A DNA stretch of 22,467 nt from contig JAZNBZ010000071.1 of the NCBI GenBank assembly GCA_045587285.1, positions 1-22,467 of the forward strand, read 5' to 3'. The stretch is from Flemingiibacterium sp045587285 (GTDB taxonomy: Bacteria > Bacillota > Clostridia > Oscillospirales > CAG-272). The position numbers were made by a program, and so were the translations under genes. The notes beneath the pieces are model-generated. The model was not told where the DNA came from. It ran no database searches and saw only the letters and a program-made list of their open reading frames with translations. Below are positions 1 through 5,780 of the stretch, piece after piece (position 1 is the stretch's first letter; each line of letters begins with the position of its first letter).

Positions 1-17
1 GGTCTTTTAGCTATGCT

Positions 18-1229
18 TTATTCGGTTGCTTCGGTAGTGTCCTCAGCTTCGGTGGTGTCCTCGGTTTCCTCTGCGGGCTCCTCGGTTACCTCTTGTTCAA
101 CCTCTACCTCGGTATCGGTGGTGGTATCCTCGGGCTGTTCAGCCTCGGCAGCCTGTGCCTTTTTAAGAAGGAGCACCATAAACATACCTGCGTACGCACC
201 GCCTGCACCGTAAGAAATAGTGTCGGTGGTGAGCACGGTTCCGTCATAGTAGGTGATCTCGCAGAAATATGTTGCGCCCGGATCATACTCGGTCAGGGTT
301 TCGGTAGTCTGGTCGAGAAGCGGTATATTACCGGTTGCCGTAAGGATCTCGATGTCTGCGGTGAAGGCAGCGTTTTCGGTCAGCGTTTCGCATGTAAAAT
401 AGAGGTTGTCGTAGGAAGATGCACCGTCACTATACTCGATATAATAGGAGTCGCCTATCTGATATGTAGTGTAGAGATTGTAGGAATCTATTGTGAACGT
501 AGCTTCATCGCTGTAATTGTCGGGAGTGAACTTAATGATCATACCCGGGAAAACGCCGTCAAGGTAGAAGTCGATCTGATCATAGATGGTGAGAGAAGAA
601 GGCGGATAAACGTAAGCCGTCCATACGGAGCTTGCGCTGTCCCACGAGCCGTCGTAAACGTGGTAAACCTCAGACTCGGTCACGGTGTAGGATCCACTAG
701 CGGTAATAGCCTCTATAGTAGCGGTGAAGGGAGCAGTGCCGTAAACCTCGGGATTTAACCAAGTCTGATAGTCGCCGTCAAACAACCAAACGTTGTTTCC
801 GACAGAAACGTAATTGCCGTTGCCGGAATATTCGTCTACGTATGAGGTGAAATCAGGATCGTCGCTGGTTAAGGTGATCTTTAATTTAGCCGGAGTTGTA
901 AAATCGAAGGATAAGTCAAGCTCGGCCTGGTAAATTGTACCGGAATAATAATAAGACATCCAAGTGCGCGTCGTGCTGTTGTACTCACCGCAACAGTAGC
1001 CGTTAAAGAAGTCGGAGTCGGGAGTGAAAGCTGTTGCCTCGGAGCCGATTCTCTTGTACCACTGGTAGCTTACTACATCCTCGGGGCTCGTTACCTCAAC
1101 GGTGGGGGAGTCTTTCGTGGGCTGCGTAACGATTGCGTAGGGATCTGCGGCAAACGCGGGCGTTGCCATCGTAAAGACGAGTGCAAGCGCGAGAAGTGTT
1201 GCGAGCGTAGATTTGAAATTCTTTTTTAT
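18..1229 (-). CDS. secreted Ig-like surface protein, predicted ATA start
   Basis: I do not recognise a named family. The first in-frame ATG (1169) lies inside a signal peptide. Reading 20 codons further upstream to an ATA at 1229 gives a complete one: basic start KKNFK, hydrophobic core LATLLALALVF, and cleavage after PAFA (about residue 27). AAAGGAG (1240-1246) lies 10 nt before the ATA, and no ATG, GTG or TTG is in frame there. From that start the protein has 403 residues. An Ig-like strand (YQWYK, 55-59) and a matching Ig-like end (ATYFCEIT, 319-326) flank two tandem beta-rich repeats (about 90-186 and 203-307; FTATIEAITASG and FTADIEILTATG). Then come a hydrophobic stretch (339-355), KK, and a 46-residue tail rich in Glu and Thr with no LPXTG. 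An extracellular role anchored by the C-terminal hydrophobic stretch is inference. The coding status is secure, the function unknown. Confidence 0.8.
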   Translation of the reverse strand: MKKNFKSTLATLLALALVFTMATPAFAADPYAIVTQPTKDSPTVEVTSPEDVVSYQWYKRIGSEATAFTPDSDFFNGYCCGEYNSTTRTWMSYYYSGTIYQAELDLSFDFTTPAKLKITLTSDDPDFTSYVDEYSGNGNYVSVGNNVWLFDGDYQTWLNPEVYGTAPFTATIEAITASGSYTVTESEVYHVYDGSWDSASSVWTAYVYPPSSLTIYDQIDFYLDGVFPGMIIKFTPDNYSDEATFTIDSYNLYTTYQIGDSYYIEYSDGASSYDNLYFTCETLTENAAFTADIEILTATGNIPLLDQTTETLTEYDPGATYFCEITYYDGTVLTTDTISYGAGGAYAGMFMVLLLKKAQAAEAEQPEDTTTDTEVEVEQEVTEEPAEETEDTTEAEDTTEATE

Positions 1230-1239
1230 AAGTACAGTT

Positions 1240-1246
1240 CTCCTTT
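1240..1246 (-). promoter_or_regulatory. RBS deciding the ATA start
   Basis: On the minus strand AAAGGAG is followed by 10 nt and then ATA AAA AAG AAT. This is normal Shine-Dalgarno spacing for the ATA. It would be 70 nt from the first ATG at 1169, too far to serve it. Confidence 0.7.
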
Positions 1247-1268
1247 GGAAATGTTTTTTGTTCGATTT

Positions 1269-1297
1269 ATTTTACCATAAAAAGGTCGGCTTGTCAA
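1269..1297 (-). promoter_or_regulatory. sigma-A promoter of the surface-protein gene
   Basis: Read on the minus strand: -35 TTGACA (1297-1292), a 17-nt spacer, and -10 TAAAAT (1274-1269). Transcription should start near 1262, giving a short untranslated leader of about 32 nt before the ATA at 1229. The promoter is divergent from the rpsB promoter, with about 80 bp between the two -35 boxes. Confidence 0.8.
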
Positions 1298-1375
1298 TAA
1301 AATCTGTGCAAAAAAACGACGTTTTTTGCGGTTGTGCCGTGCGGAAAATATTTTGTAAAATATTTGTAAACACGG
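1298..1375. other. AT-rich region between divergent promoters
   Basis: This holds no gene. It contains an A-tract/T-tract palindrome (1308-1329, GCAAAAAA pairing TTTTTTGC around ACGACG) and two near-copies of AATATTTTGTAAA-like sequence (about 1346-1370) directly before the rpsB -35 box. The second pair looks like a UP element for RNA polymerase alpha subunits; that role is inference. Confidence 0.4.
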
Positions 1376-1404
1376 TTGCATTTTTATAAATATTATGGTA
1401 TACT
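1376..1404 (+). promoter_or_regulatory. sigma-A promoter of rpsB-tsf
   Basis: TTGCAT (1376-1381), a 17-nt spacer, and TATACT (1399-1404), with AT-rich sequence upstream. The predicted start near 1411 leaves a leader of about 131 nt before rpsB. The strong match fits a ribosomal protein gene. Confidence 0.8.
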
Positions 1405-1410
1405 ATATCG

Positions 1411-1541
1411 GTCAGCGACTGTGGCGGCGCTGATAACAAAATACAGCCGCGATAACACACACCGCGTGAGGTCGGAAGTTCTCGCTTGCGAGTTTCCCGA
1501 ATATGCGCAGGTGGTGGAAAAAACTAAAGGAGGACATAAAA
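1411..1541 (+). promoter_or_regulatory. structured 5' leader of rpsB
   Basis: The leader can form at least two stems. TCAGCG (1412-1417) pairs with CGCTGA (1428-1433). CGGAA (1473-1477) plus CTCG (1481-1484) pair with CGAG (1489-1492) plus TTCCCG (1494-1499, one bulge) around a CTTG tetraloop. No T-box or other riboswitch consensus is visible. Ribosomal protein leaders are often bound by their own product, so this is a candidate S2 autoregulatory leader. That is inference only. Confidence 0.4.
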
Positions 1542-2279
1542 ATGTCTGTTATCACCATTAAGCAGCTTCTCGAGGCAGGTGTTCACTTCGGTCACCACAC
1601 GAGAAGATGGAACCCGAAGATGGCTGAGTACATCTTCACCGAAAGAAACGGTATCTACATCATCGACCTTCAGAAGACCGTTAAGAAGTTTGACGAGGCT
1701 TACGCTTTCGTTCGTGACCTCTCCACCGAGAAGGGCACCGTACTCTTCGTTGGTACCAAGAAGCAGGCGGCTGACGCTATCAAGGAAGAGGCTGACCGCT
1801 CCGGTATGTACTACGTAAACGAGAGATGGCCCGGCGGTATGCTCACCAACTTCAAGACCATCAAGAAGTCCATCAACCGTCTTATCGCTCTCGAAAAGAT
1901 GCAGGAGGACGGCACATTCGATCTCCTTCCCAAGAAGGAAGTTGCAGGCCTTCTCAAGGAAATGAACGATCTTGAGCGCAACTACGGCGGTATCAAGACT
2001 ATGGACAGACTTCCCGATGCAGTATTCATCGTTGACCCCCGCAAGGAGCACATCGCCGTTCTCGAAGCAAAGAAGCTCGGTATTCCGGTCGTTGCTATCG
2101 TTGACACCAACTGCGATCCTGACGATGCTGACTACATCATTCCCGGTAACGACGACGCTATCCGCGCTATCAAGCTCATCTCCTCTGCAATCGCTGACGC
2201 AATTCTCGAGGGCAGACAGGGCGAGCAGATTACCGACGCTGCTGAGGAAGCTACCGAAGAGGCAGCAGACGCTGAATAA
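1542..2279 (+). CDS. rpsB: 30S ribosomal protein S2
   Basis: S2 binds the head-body junction of the small ribosomal subunit and is needed for S1 and initiation function. The 245-residue protein begins MSVITIKQLLEAGVHFGH, the family's N-terminal signature, and carries GTKKQA, the NERWPGGMLTN segment, and DPRKEHIAVLEAKKLGIPVVAIVDTNCDPD-type sequence. The acidic C-terminal tail is common in the family. An ATG 39 nt upstream is in frame, but the AAAGGAGG at 1526-1533, 8 nt before 1542, decides this start. It is first gene of the rpsB-tsf unit, with 40 nt to tsf. Codon choice is narrow (AAG for Lys, ATC for Ile), as expected for very high expression. Confidence 0.97.
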   Translation: MSVITIKQLLEAGVHFGHHTRRWNPKMAEYIFTERNGIYIIDLQKTVKKFDEAYAFVRDLSTEKGTVLFVGTKKQAADAIKEEADRSGMYYVNERWPGGMLTNFKTIKKSINRLIALEKMQEDGTFDLLPKKEVAGLLKEMNDLERNYGGIKTMDRLPDAVFIVDPRKEHIAVLEAKKLGIPVVAIVDTNCDPDDADYIIPGNDDAIRAIKLISSAIADAILEGRQGEQITDAAEEATEEAADAE

Positions 2280-2319
2280 TTTTAGATTAAACGATCTTAT
2301 ACGAAAGGAAGCATAAAAA

Positions 2320-3231
2320 ATGGCTAACATTTCCGCAAAAGACGTTGCCGCTCTCCGCGCTAAGACCGGTTGCGGCATGATGGAGTGCAAGAAGGCACTC
2401 GTTGAGGCAGAGGGCAATATTGACGAGGCTGTAAAGGTTCTTCGTGAGCGCGGTCTTGCAGTTGCTGCAAAGAAGGCTGACAGAATCGCGGCTGAGGGCG
2501 TTGTTAAGATTATGGAGAAGAACGGCGTTGCCGCTATGATCGAGGTCAACTCCGAGTCCGACTTCGTTGCAAAGAACGAAAAGTTCCAGGCATTCGTTGA
2601 TACGCTTCTCGAAACCATCATCGCTAACAAGCCCGCTGACGTTGACGCTCTTATGGCGTGCACCCTCGGCGACCAGAGCGTTGAGGCTGCTCTCAAGGAG
2701 CAGATCTTCATCATCGGTGAGAAGCTCACCATTCGTCGTTTCGTTATCGTAGAGGGCGCAGTTTCCACCTACGTACACGGCGGCGGCTCCACCGGCGTTA
2801 TCGTTAAGTTTGAGCTTGACGGCGTTGCTGCTGACGACGCTGCATTCGTTGAGTGCGCACACAACGTAGCACTTCAGGCTGCTGCTATGAACGCAACCTA
2901 CGCTAACAAGTCCGATGTTCCCCAGTCCGCTCTCGATGAGGAGAAGGAGGTTCTTCTTTCTCAGATGGCTAACGATCCCAACCTTGCATCCAAGCCCGAA
3001 AAGGTTAAGGAAGGCATCGTAATGGGTAAGCTTGGCAAGTTCTACGAGAACAACTGCCTTGCAGAGCAGGCTTACGTTAAGGATGACTCTATGTCCGTTG
3101 CAAAGTATATTGCATCTGTAAACAAGGGCATCAAGATCGCAAGCTTCGTTAAGTACGAGAAGGGCGAAGGCCTCCAGAAGCGTGAGGACAACCTTGCAGA
3201 AGAGGTTGCAAAGCTCACCTCCGGTCAGTAA
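2320..3231 (+). CDS. tsf: translation elongation factor Ts
   Basis: EF-Ts is the guanine nucleotide exchange factor that regenerates EF-Tu-GTP. The 303-residue length is normal. The N-terminal UBA-like domain (about 1-55) carries LRAKTGCGMMECKKALVEA, and the core contains the NSESDFVAKNEKFQAFV segment that contacts EF-Tu. AAAGGA (2304-2309) lies 10 nt before the ATG. It is co-transcribed with rpsB, and the unit is closed by the strong hairpin at 3245-3280. Codon usage is as biased as in rpsB. Confidence 0.97.
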   Translation: MANISAKDVAALRAKTGCGMMECKKALVEAEGNIDEAVKVLRERGLAVAAKKADRIAAEGVVKIMEKNGVAAMIEVNSESDFVAKNEKFQAFVDTLLETIIANKPADVDALMACTLGDQSVEAALKEQIFIIGEKLTIRRFVIVEGAVSTYVHGGGSTGVIVKFELDGVAADDAAFVECAHNVALQAAAMNATYANKSDVPQSALDEEKEVLLSQMANDPNLASKPEKVKEGIVMGKLGKFYENNCLAEQAYVKDDSMSVAKYIASVNKGIKIASFVKYEKGEGLQKREDNLAEEVAKLTSGQ

Positions 3232-3244
3232 TTTAATACTACCG

Positions 3245-3280
3245 TACCGCGAACCGACACTCGGTTCGTGGTATTTTTTT
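3245..3280 (+). terminator. intrinsic terminator after tsf
   Basis: A 13-bp stem (3245-3257 with 3261-3273, one G-U pair) has a CAC loop and is followed directly by seven T residues (3274-3280). It separates the rpsB-tsf transcript from pyrH. Confidence 0.92.
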
Positions 3281-3310
3281 AGTTGTGATGCTTTTGGCGA
3301 GTATAATGGC

Positions 3311-3387
3311 TTGTAGGGGCGCATCACGATGCCCCCATTTTTCCCCTATTAAACTACTGTAACGGGCGATTCGTGAATCGCCCCTAC
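3311..3387. repeat. GTAGGGGCG palindromic repeat, copy 1
   Basis: The unit opens with TTGTAGGGGCG and closes with CGCCCCTACG. Inside are two hairpins. The left is imperfect (GGGGCGCAT / ATGCCCC, loop CACG, 3317-3335). The right is perfect (GGGCGATTC 3364-3372 with GAATCGCCC 3375-3383). It contains no ORF. It belongs to the same family as the copy between pyrH and frr. Confidence 0.7.
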
Positions 3388-3482
3388 GGTTCTGTTTTAT
3401 GCTTTTTTGCTGCACGGGAAGATGGGGAATGCCGAATTTGAAATTTAATTAAATATTTTTAGTAAAAATTTCTCGATAGCCC
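3388..3482. other. AT-rich gene-free tract upstream of pyrH
   Basis: No ORF or hairpin of note is seen. The last 50 bases are very AT-rich with near-palindromic AAATTTAATTAAAT and TTTTTAGTAAAAA, immediately upstream of the pyrH promoter. They may act as an UP element. With the terminator and repeat, this accounts for the whole tsf-pyrH gap. Confidence 0.4.
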
Positions 3483-3511
3483 TTTACAAACGGCGCAAAA
3501 TAGGTTACAAT
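3483..3511 (+). promoter_or_regulatory. sigma-A promoter of pyrH
   Basis: TTTACA (3483-3488), a 17-nt spacer, and TACAAT (3506-3511). The start is expected near 3518, leaving a leader of about 52 nt that holds a small GGGC-TTT-GCCC hairpin (3530-3540) before the RBS. Confidence 0.75.
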
Positions 3512-3569
3512 ATAAGAAGGAATATTATCGGGCTTTGCCCATAGATCAAAACAAGGAAGGTGTAACACA

Positions 3570-4325
3570 ATGAGCGAAAAAGCAACACCGAAATTTAAAC
3601 GAGTTCTCTTAAAGCTCTCGGGTGAGGCGCTTGCTCCCTCGGAGGAAAAAAGACGCGAGCTTGCCGCACAGGGCGAGCATCCGATCCTCGACTACGATAT
3701 GATCGACCGCGTAGCCAAGGTCGTCAAGAAATGCGTTGCCATCGGCACGCAGGTGTGCATTATAGTCGGCGCGGGCAATATCTGGCGCGGACGTCAGGGC
3801 ACTAATATGGACAGAACGCGCGCAGACCATATGGGTATGCTCGCAACCACCATAAACGCTCTTGCGCTTCAGGACTTTTTCGAGCAGAACGGTATCGACA
3901 CGCGTGTGCTCACCGCAGTTGAGATGAAGCAGTACGCAGAGCCGTACATCCGCAACCGTGCCGTGTCGCACCTTGAAAAGGGCAGAGTCGTAATTCTCGG
4001 CGGCGGTCTTGGCATTCCGTTCATCTCCACCGATACGGCGGCTGCTGTAAGAGCTGCAGAGGTTGGCGCAGACGTTATACTTATGGGCAAGAACATCGAC
4101 GGTGTTTACACAGCAGATCCGAAGAAGGATCCCGGCGCAACCCGATACAAAGAGGTTTCGTACAAGGAGATCCTTGCAAAGGATCTGAAGGCTATGGACT
4201 CCACCGCCGCATCGTTCGGCAACGAGAACCATATCAAGACGTTCGTGTTCGAGCTTAAAGAGCCCGAGAACATTTACAACGCTATAATCGGCGACGTTGA
4301 GGGAACTATCGTCATCGACGGCTGA
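3570..4325 (+). CDS. pyrH: UMP kinase
   Basis: PyrH phosphorylates UMP to UDP with ATP in the cytoplasm. It is a hexameric amino-acid-kinase-fold enzyme, unrelated to eukaryotic UMP/CMP kinase. The 251 residues include KRVLLKLSGEAL (phosphate binding), VGAGNIWRG, the DRTRADHMGMLATTINALALQ signature and the C-terminal VEGTIVIDG. After SGEAL the sequence carries roughly 14 residues (PSEEKRRELAAQGEH) more than the Bacillus form as I recall it. AAGGAAGG precedes the ATG. It is the first gene of its unit and is separated from frr by a palindromic repeat rather than a terminator. Confidence 0.96.
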   Translation: MSEKATPKFKRVLLKLSGEALAPSEEKRRELAAQGEHPILDYDMIDRVAKVVKKCVAIGTQVCIIVGAGNIWRGRQGTNMDRTRADHMGMLATTINALALQDFFEQNGIDTRVLTAVEMKQYAEPYIRNRAVSHLEKGRVVILGGGLGIPFISTDTAAAVRAAEVGADVILMGKNIDGVYTADPKKDPGATRYKEVSYKEILAKDLKAMDSTAASFGNENHIKTFVFELKEPENIYNAIIGDVEGTIVIDG

Positions 4326-4345
4326 TATTACGTTTAACGAATTTT

Positions 4346-4397
4346 TTGTAGGGGCGATCTTTGATCGCCCGCGGGCGCACACAGTGCGCCCCTACAA
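4346..4397. repeat. GTAGGGGCG palindromic repeat, copy 2
   Basis: A compact 52-bp unit with perfect 11-bp terminal inverted repeats (TTGTAGGGGCG / CGCCCCTACAA). It contains two perfect hairpins: GGGCGATC/GATCGCCC (4352-4359 with 4363-4370, loop TTT) and GGGCGCAC/GTGCGCCC (4373-4380 with 4384-4391, loop ACA). It fills most of the pyrH-frr gap and has no T-run, so it is not an ordinary terminator. Confidence 0.85.
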
Positions 4398-4430
4398 GCT
4401 ATAAACTTACAACAAGAAAGGATCACAACT

Positions 4431-4985
4431 ATGAAACTCGATTGCAAGGCTTTTGAAGAAAAAATGCAGAAATCCATCGCGTCCTACGAATCTCAGCTCG
4501 CTGATATCAGAGCAGGCCGCGCTAATCCCGCGCTTCTCGATAAGATCGAGGTTGACTACTACGGCGCACCGACAAAGCTTAACCAGATGGCAGAGGTAAA
4601 GGTTACCGACGCGCGCACCATTCTCATCACTCCTTGGGACATTACCACTCTTAAAAATATGGAGAAGGCGATCCTCGCATCCGACCTTGGCATCACCCCT
4701 ATGAACGACGGTAAGACGCTTCGCATCAATTTCCCCCAGCTTACCGAGGAAAGACGCAAGGAGCTCACCAAGAAGGTTGCAAAGCTCGGCGACGATGCAA
4801 AGGTTGCTATCAGAAACATTCGCCGCGATGCTAACGACGCCGCAAAGAAGATGAAGAAGGACGGCGAAATGACCGAGGACGAGCTCAAGGCGTCCGATAA
4901 GGCAGTTCAGGACCTCACCGACAAGTACGTAGCAAACGTCGACGCAGTCACTGCACGCAAGAATAAGGAGCTCATGGAGATCTGA
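4431..4985 (+). CDS. frr: ribosome recycling factor
   Basis: RRF acts with EF-G to split the post-termination 70S complex. The 184-residue length is typical. Visible family features are the RAGRANPALLDKIEVDYYGAPTKLNQMA block (about 26-53), the hinge region with PWD, the LRINFPQLTEERRKEL block, and a long C-terminal helix rich in Lys and Glu that completes the three-helix bundle. AAAGGA lies 11 nt before the ATG. Codon usage is strongly biased, like rpsB and tsf and unlike downstream uppS. It is followed by a terminator-like hairpin, which would let it be expressed more strongly than the genes after it. Confidence 0.96.
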   Translation: MKLDCKAFEEKMQKSIASYESQLADIRAGRANPALLDKIEVDYYGAPTKLNQMAEVKVTDARTILITPWDITTLKNMEKAILASDLGITPMNDGKTLRINFPQLTEERRKELTKKVAKLGDDAKVAIRNIRRDANDAAKKMKKDGEMTEDELKASDKAVQDLTDKYVANVDAVTARKNKELMEI

Positions 4986-4995
4986 GTTATCTGAC

Positions 4996-5032
4996 GTGGG
5001 ATGCCGTGCAATGCGGTATCCCACATATTTTT
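4996..5032 (+). terminator. terminator-like hairpin between frr and uppS
   Basis: An 11-bp stem (4996-5006 with 5014-5024, one G-U pair), a 7-nt loop, then CATATTTTT. It looks like an intrinsic terminator with a modest T-run. Only 19 nt separate it from uppS, and no promoter is visible in that gap, so partial read-through or an upstream promoter inside frr is implied. Confidence 0.7.
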
Positions 5033-5051
5033 GTATTTAAGGGAGCCTTAA

Positions 5052-5759
5052 ATGATTACACACGATCAAAACGGCGCAAAGAAAAAACTCTCGCATATCG
5101 CCTTTATTATGGACGGAAATGGCAGATGGGCAAAGTCGCGAGGACTTATGCGCGAGGCGGGACACGTTGAGGGCGCAAAGACCTTTCAGCGTGTTGCGGA
5201 ATACTGCTTTCGCGGCGGTATCGACACCGTAACCGTATACGCATTTTCCACGGAAAATTGGAAGCGTCCCGAGAGGGAGGTCGCCGCTATTATGCGACTG
5301 CTTAAAACGTACTTAAATCAGGGCATACGCGAGATGATGAAGGACAATATCCGCGTGACCTTCCTCGGTGACAAAACGCCGCTTTCGGGTGAGCTTCGCG
5401 AGCTTATGGAAAAGCTCGAAAAGGAGTCTGAGGGCAACAAATACCGCTTAAACGTCGCCATAAACTACGGCGGCAGAGCAGAGATCGTCAGCGCGGTGAA
5501 CGCGCTTGCCGCTCGCGGTGTGACTGAGTTTACCGAGGAGCTTATCGCCTCGGAGCTTTACACGAGGGGGCAGGATGATCCAGATCTTATCGTACGCTCG
5601 GCGGGCGAGCTTCGTCTGTCGAACTTTTTAACGTGGCAGTCGGTCTACTCGGAATTTTATTTTACACAAACACTCTGGCCCGATTTCGGCGAAAAGGATG
5701 TTGACGCCGCCGTTGATGCGTATTACGGACGCACCAGACGGTTTGGCGGAGTCGTGTAG
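5052..5759 (+). CDS. uppS: undecaprenyl diphosphate synthase
   Basis: This cis-prenyltransferase condenses eight isopentenyl-PP units onto farnesyl-PP, making the C55 lipid carrier for peptidoglycan and teichoic acid precursors. The 235-residue protein has IMDGNGRWAK with the catalytic Asp at residue 21, the FSTENWKRP block (65-73), and the C-terminal block DLIVRSAGELRLSNFLTWQ followed by YSEFYFTQTLWPDF. The usual RTSGE reads RSAGE here, a change in a position known to vary. AAGGGAG lies 7 nt before the ATG. Its substrate pathway is served by dxr and ispG downstream. Confidence 0.96.
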   Translation: MITHDQNGAKKKLSHIAFIMDGNGRWAKSRGLMREAGHVEGAKTFQRVAEYCFRGGIDTVTVYAFSTENWKRPEREVAAIMRLLKTYLNQGIREMMKDNIRVTFLGDKTPLSGELRELMEKLEKESEGNKYRLNVAINYGGRAEIVSAVNALAARGVTEFTEELIASELYTRGQDDPDLIVRSAGELRLSNFLTWQSVYSEFYFTQTLWPDFGEKDVDAAVDAYYGRTRRFGGVV

Positions 5760-5780
5760 GTTAATTGAATGTGAGGTAGG

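Noticed and set aside
93..758. A 221-codon plus-strand frame opposite the surface protein
   Set aside because: No RBS, no promoter and no family resemblance. The minus strand has a signal peptide, RBS and promoter.
1524..2768. A 414-codon open frame on the minus strand across rpsB and tsf
   Set aside because: It lies fully opposite two unmistakable conserved genes, has no SD or promoter, and its composition (runs of Ser, Val, Leu) is what biased codons give on the opposite strand.
2287..3327. A 346-codon minus-strand frame opposite tsf
   Set aside because: It is the antisense shadow of tsf, has no initiation signals, and would run through the tsf terminator stem.
3311..3387. A CRISPR-like array or terminator
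   Set aside because: There is one two-hairpin unit, no regularly spaced direct repeats, and no T-run. It matches the dispersed palindrome family instead.
5634..5670. UppS RSAGE instead of RTSGE as a sign of an inactive enzyme
   Set aside because: The middle positions vary among active UppS proteins (RTGGE in some). The Arg, Gly and Glu are kept, as are the catalytic Asp and SNFLTWQ.
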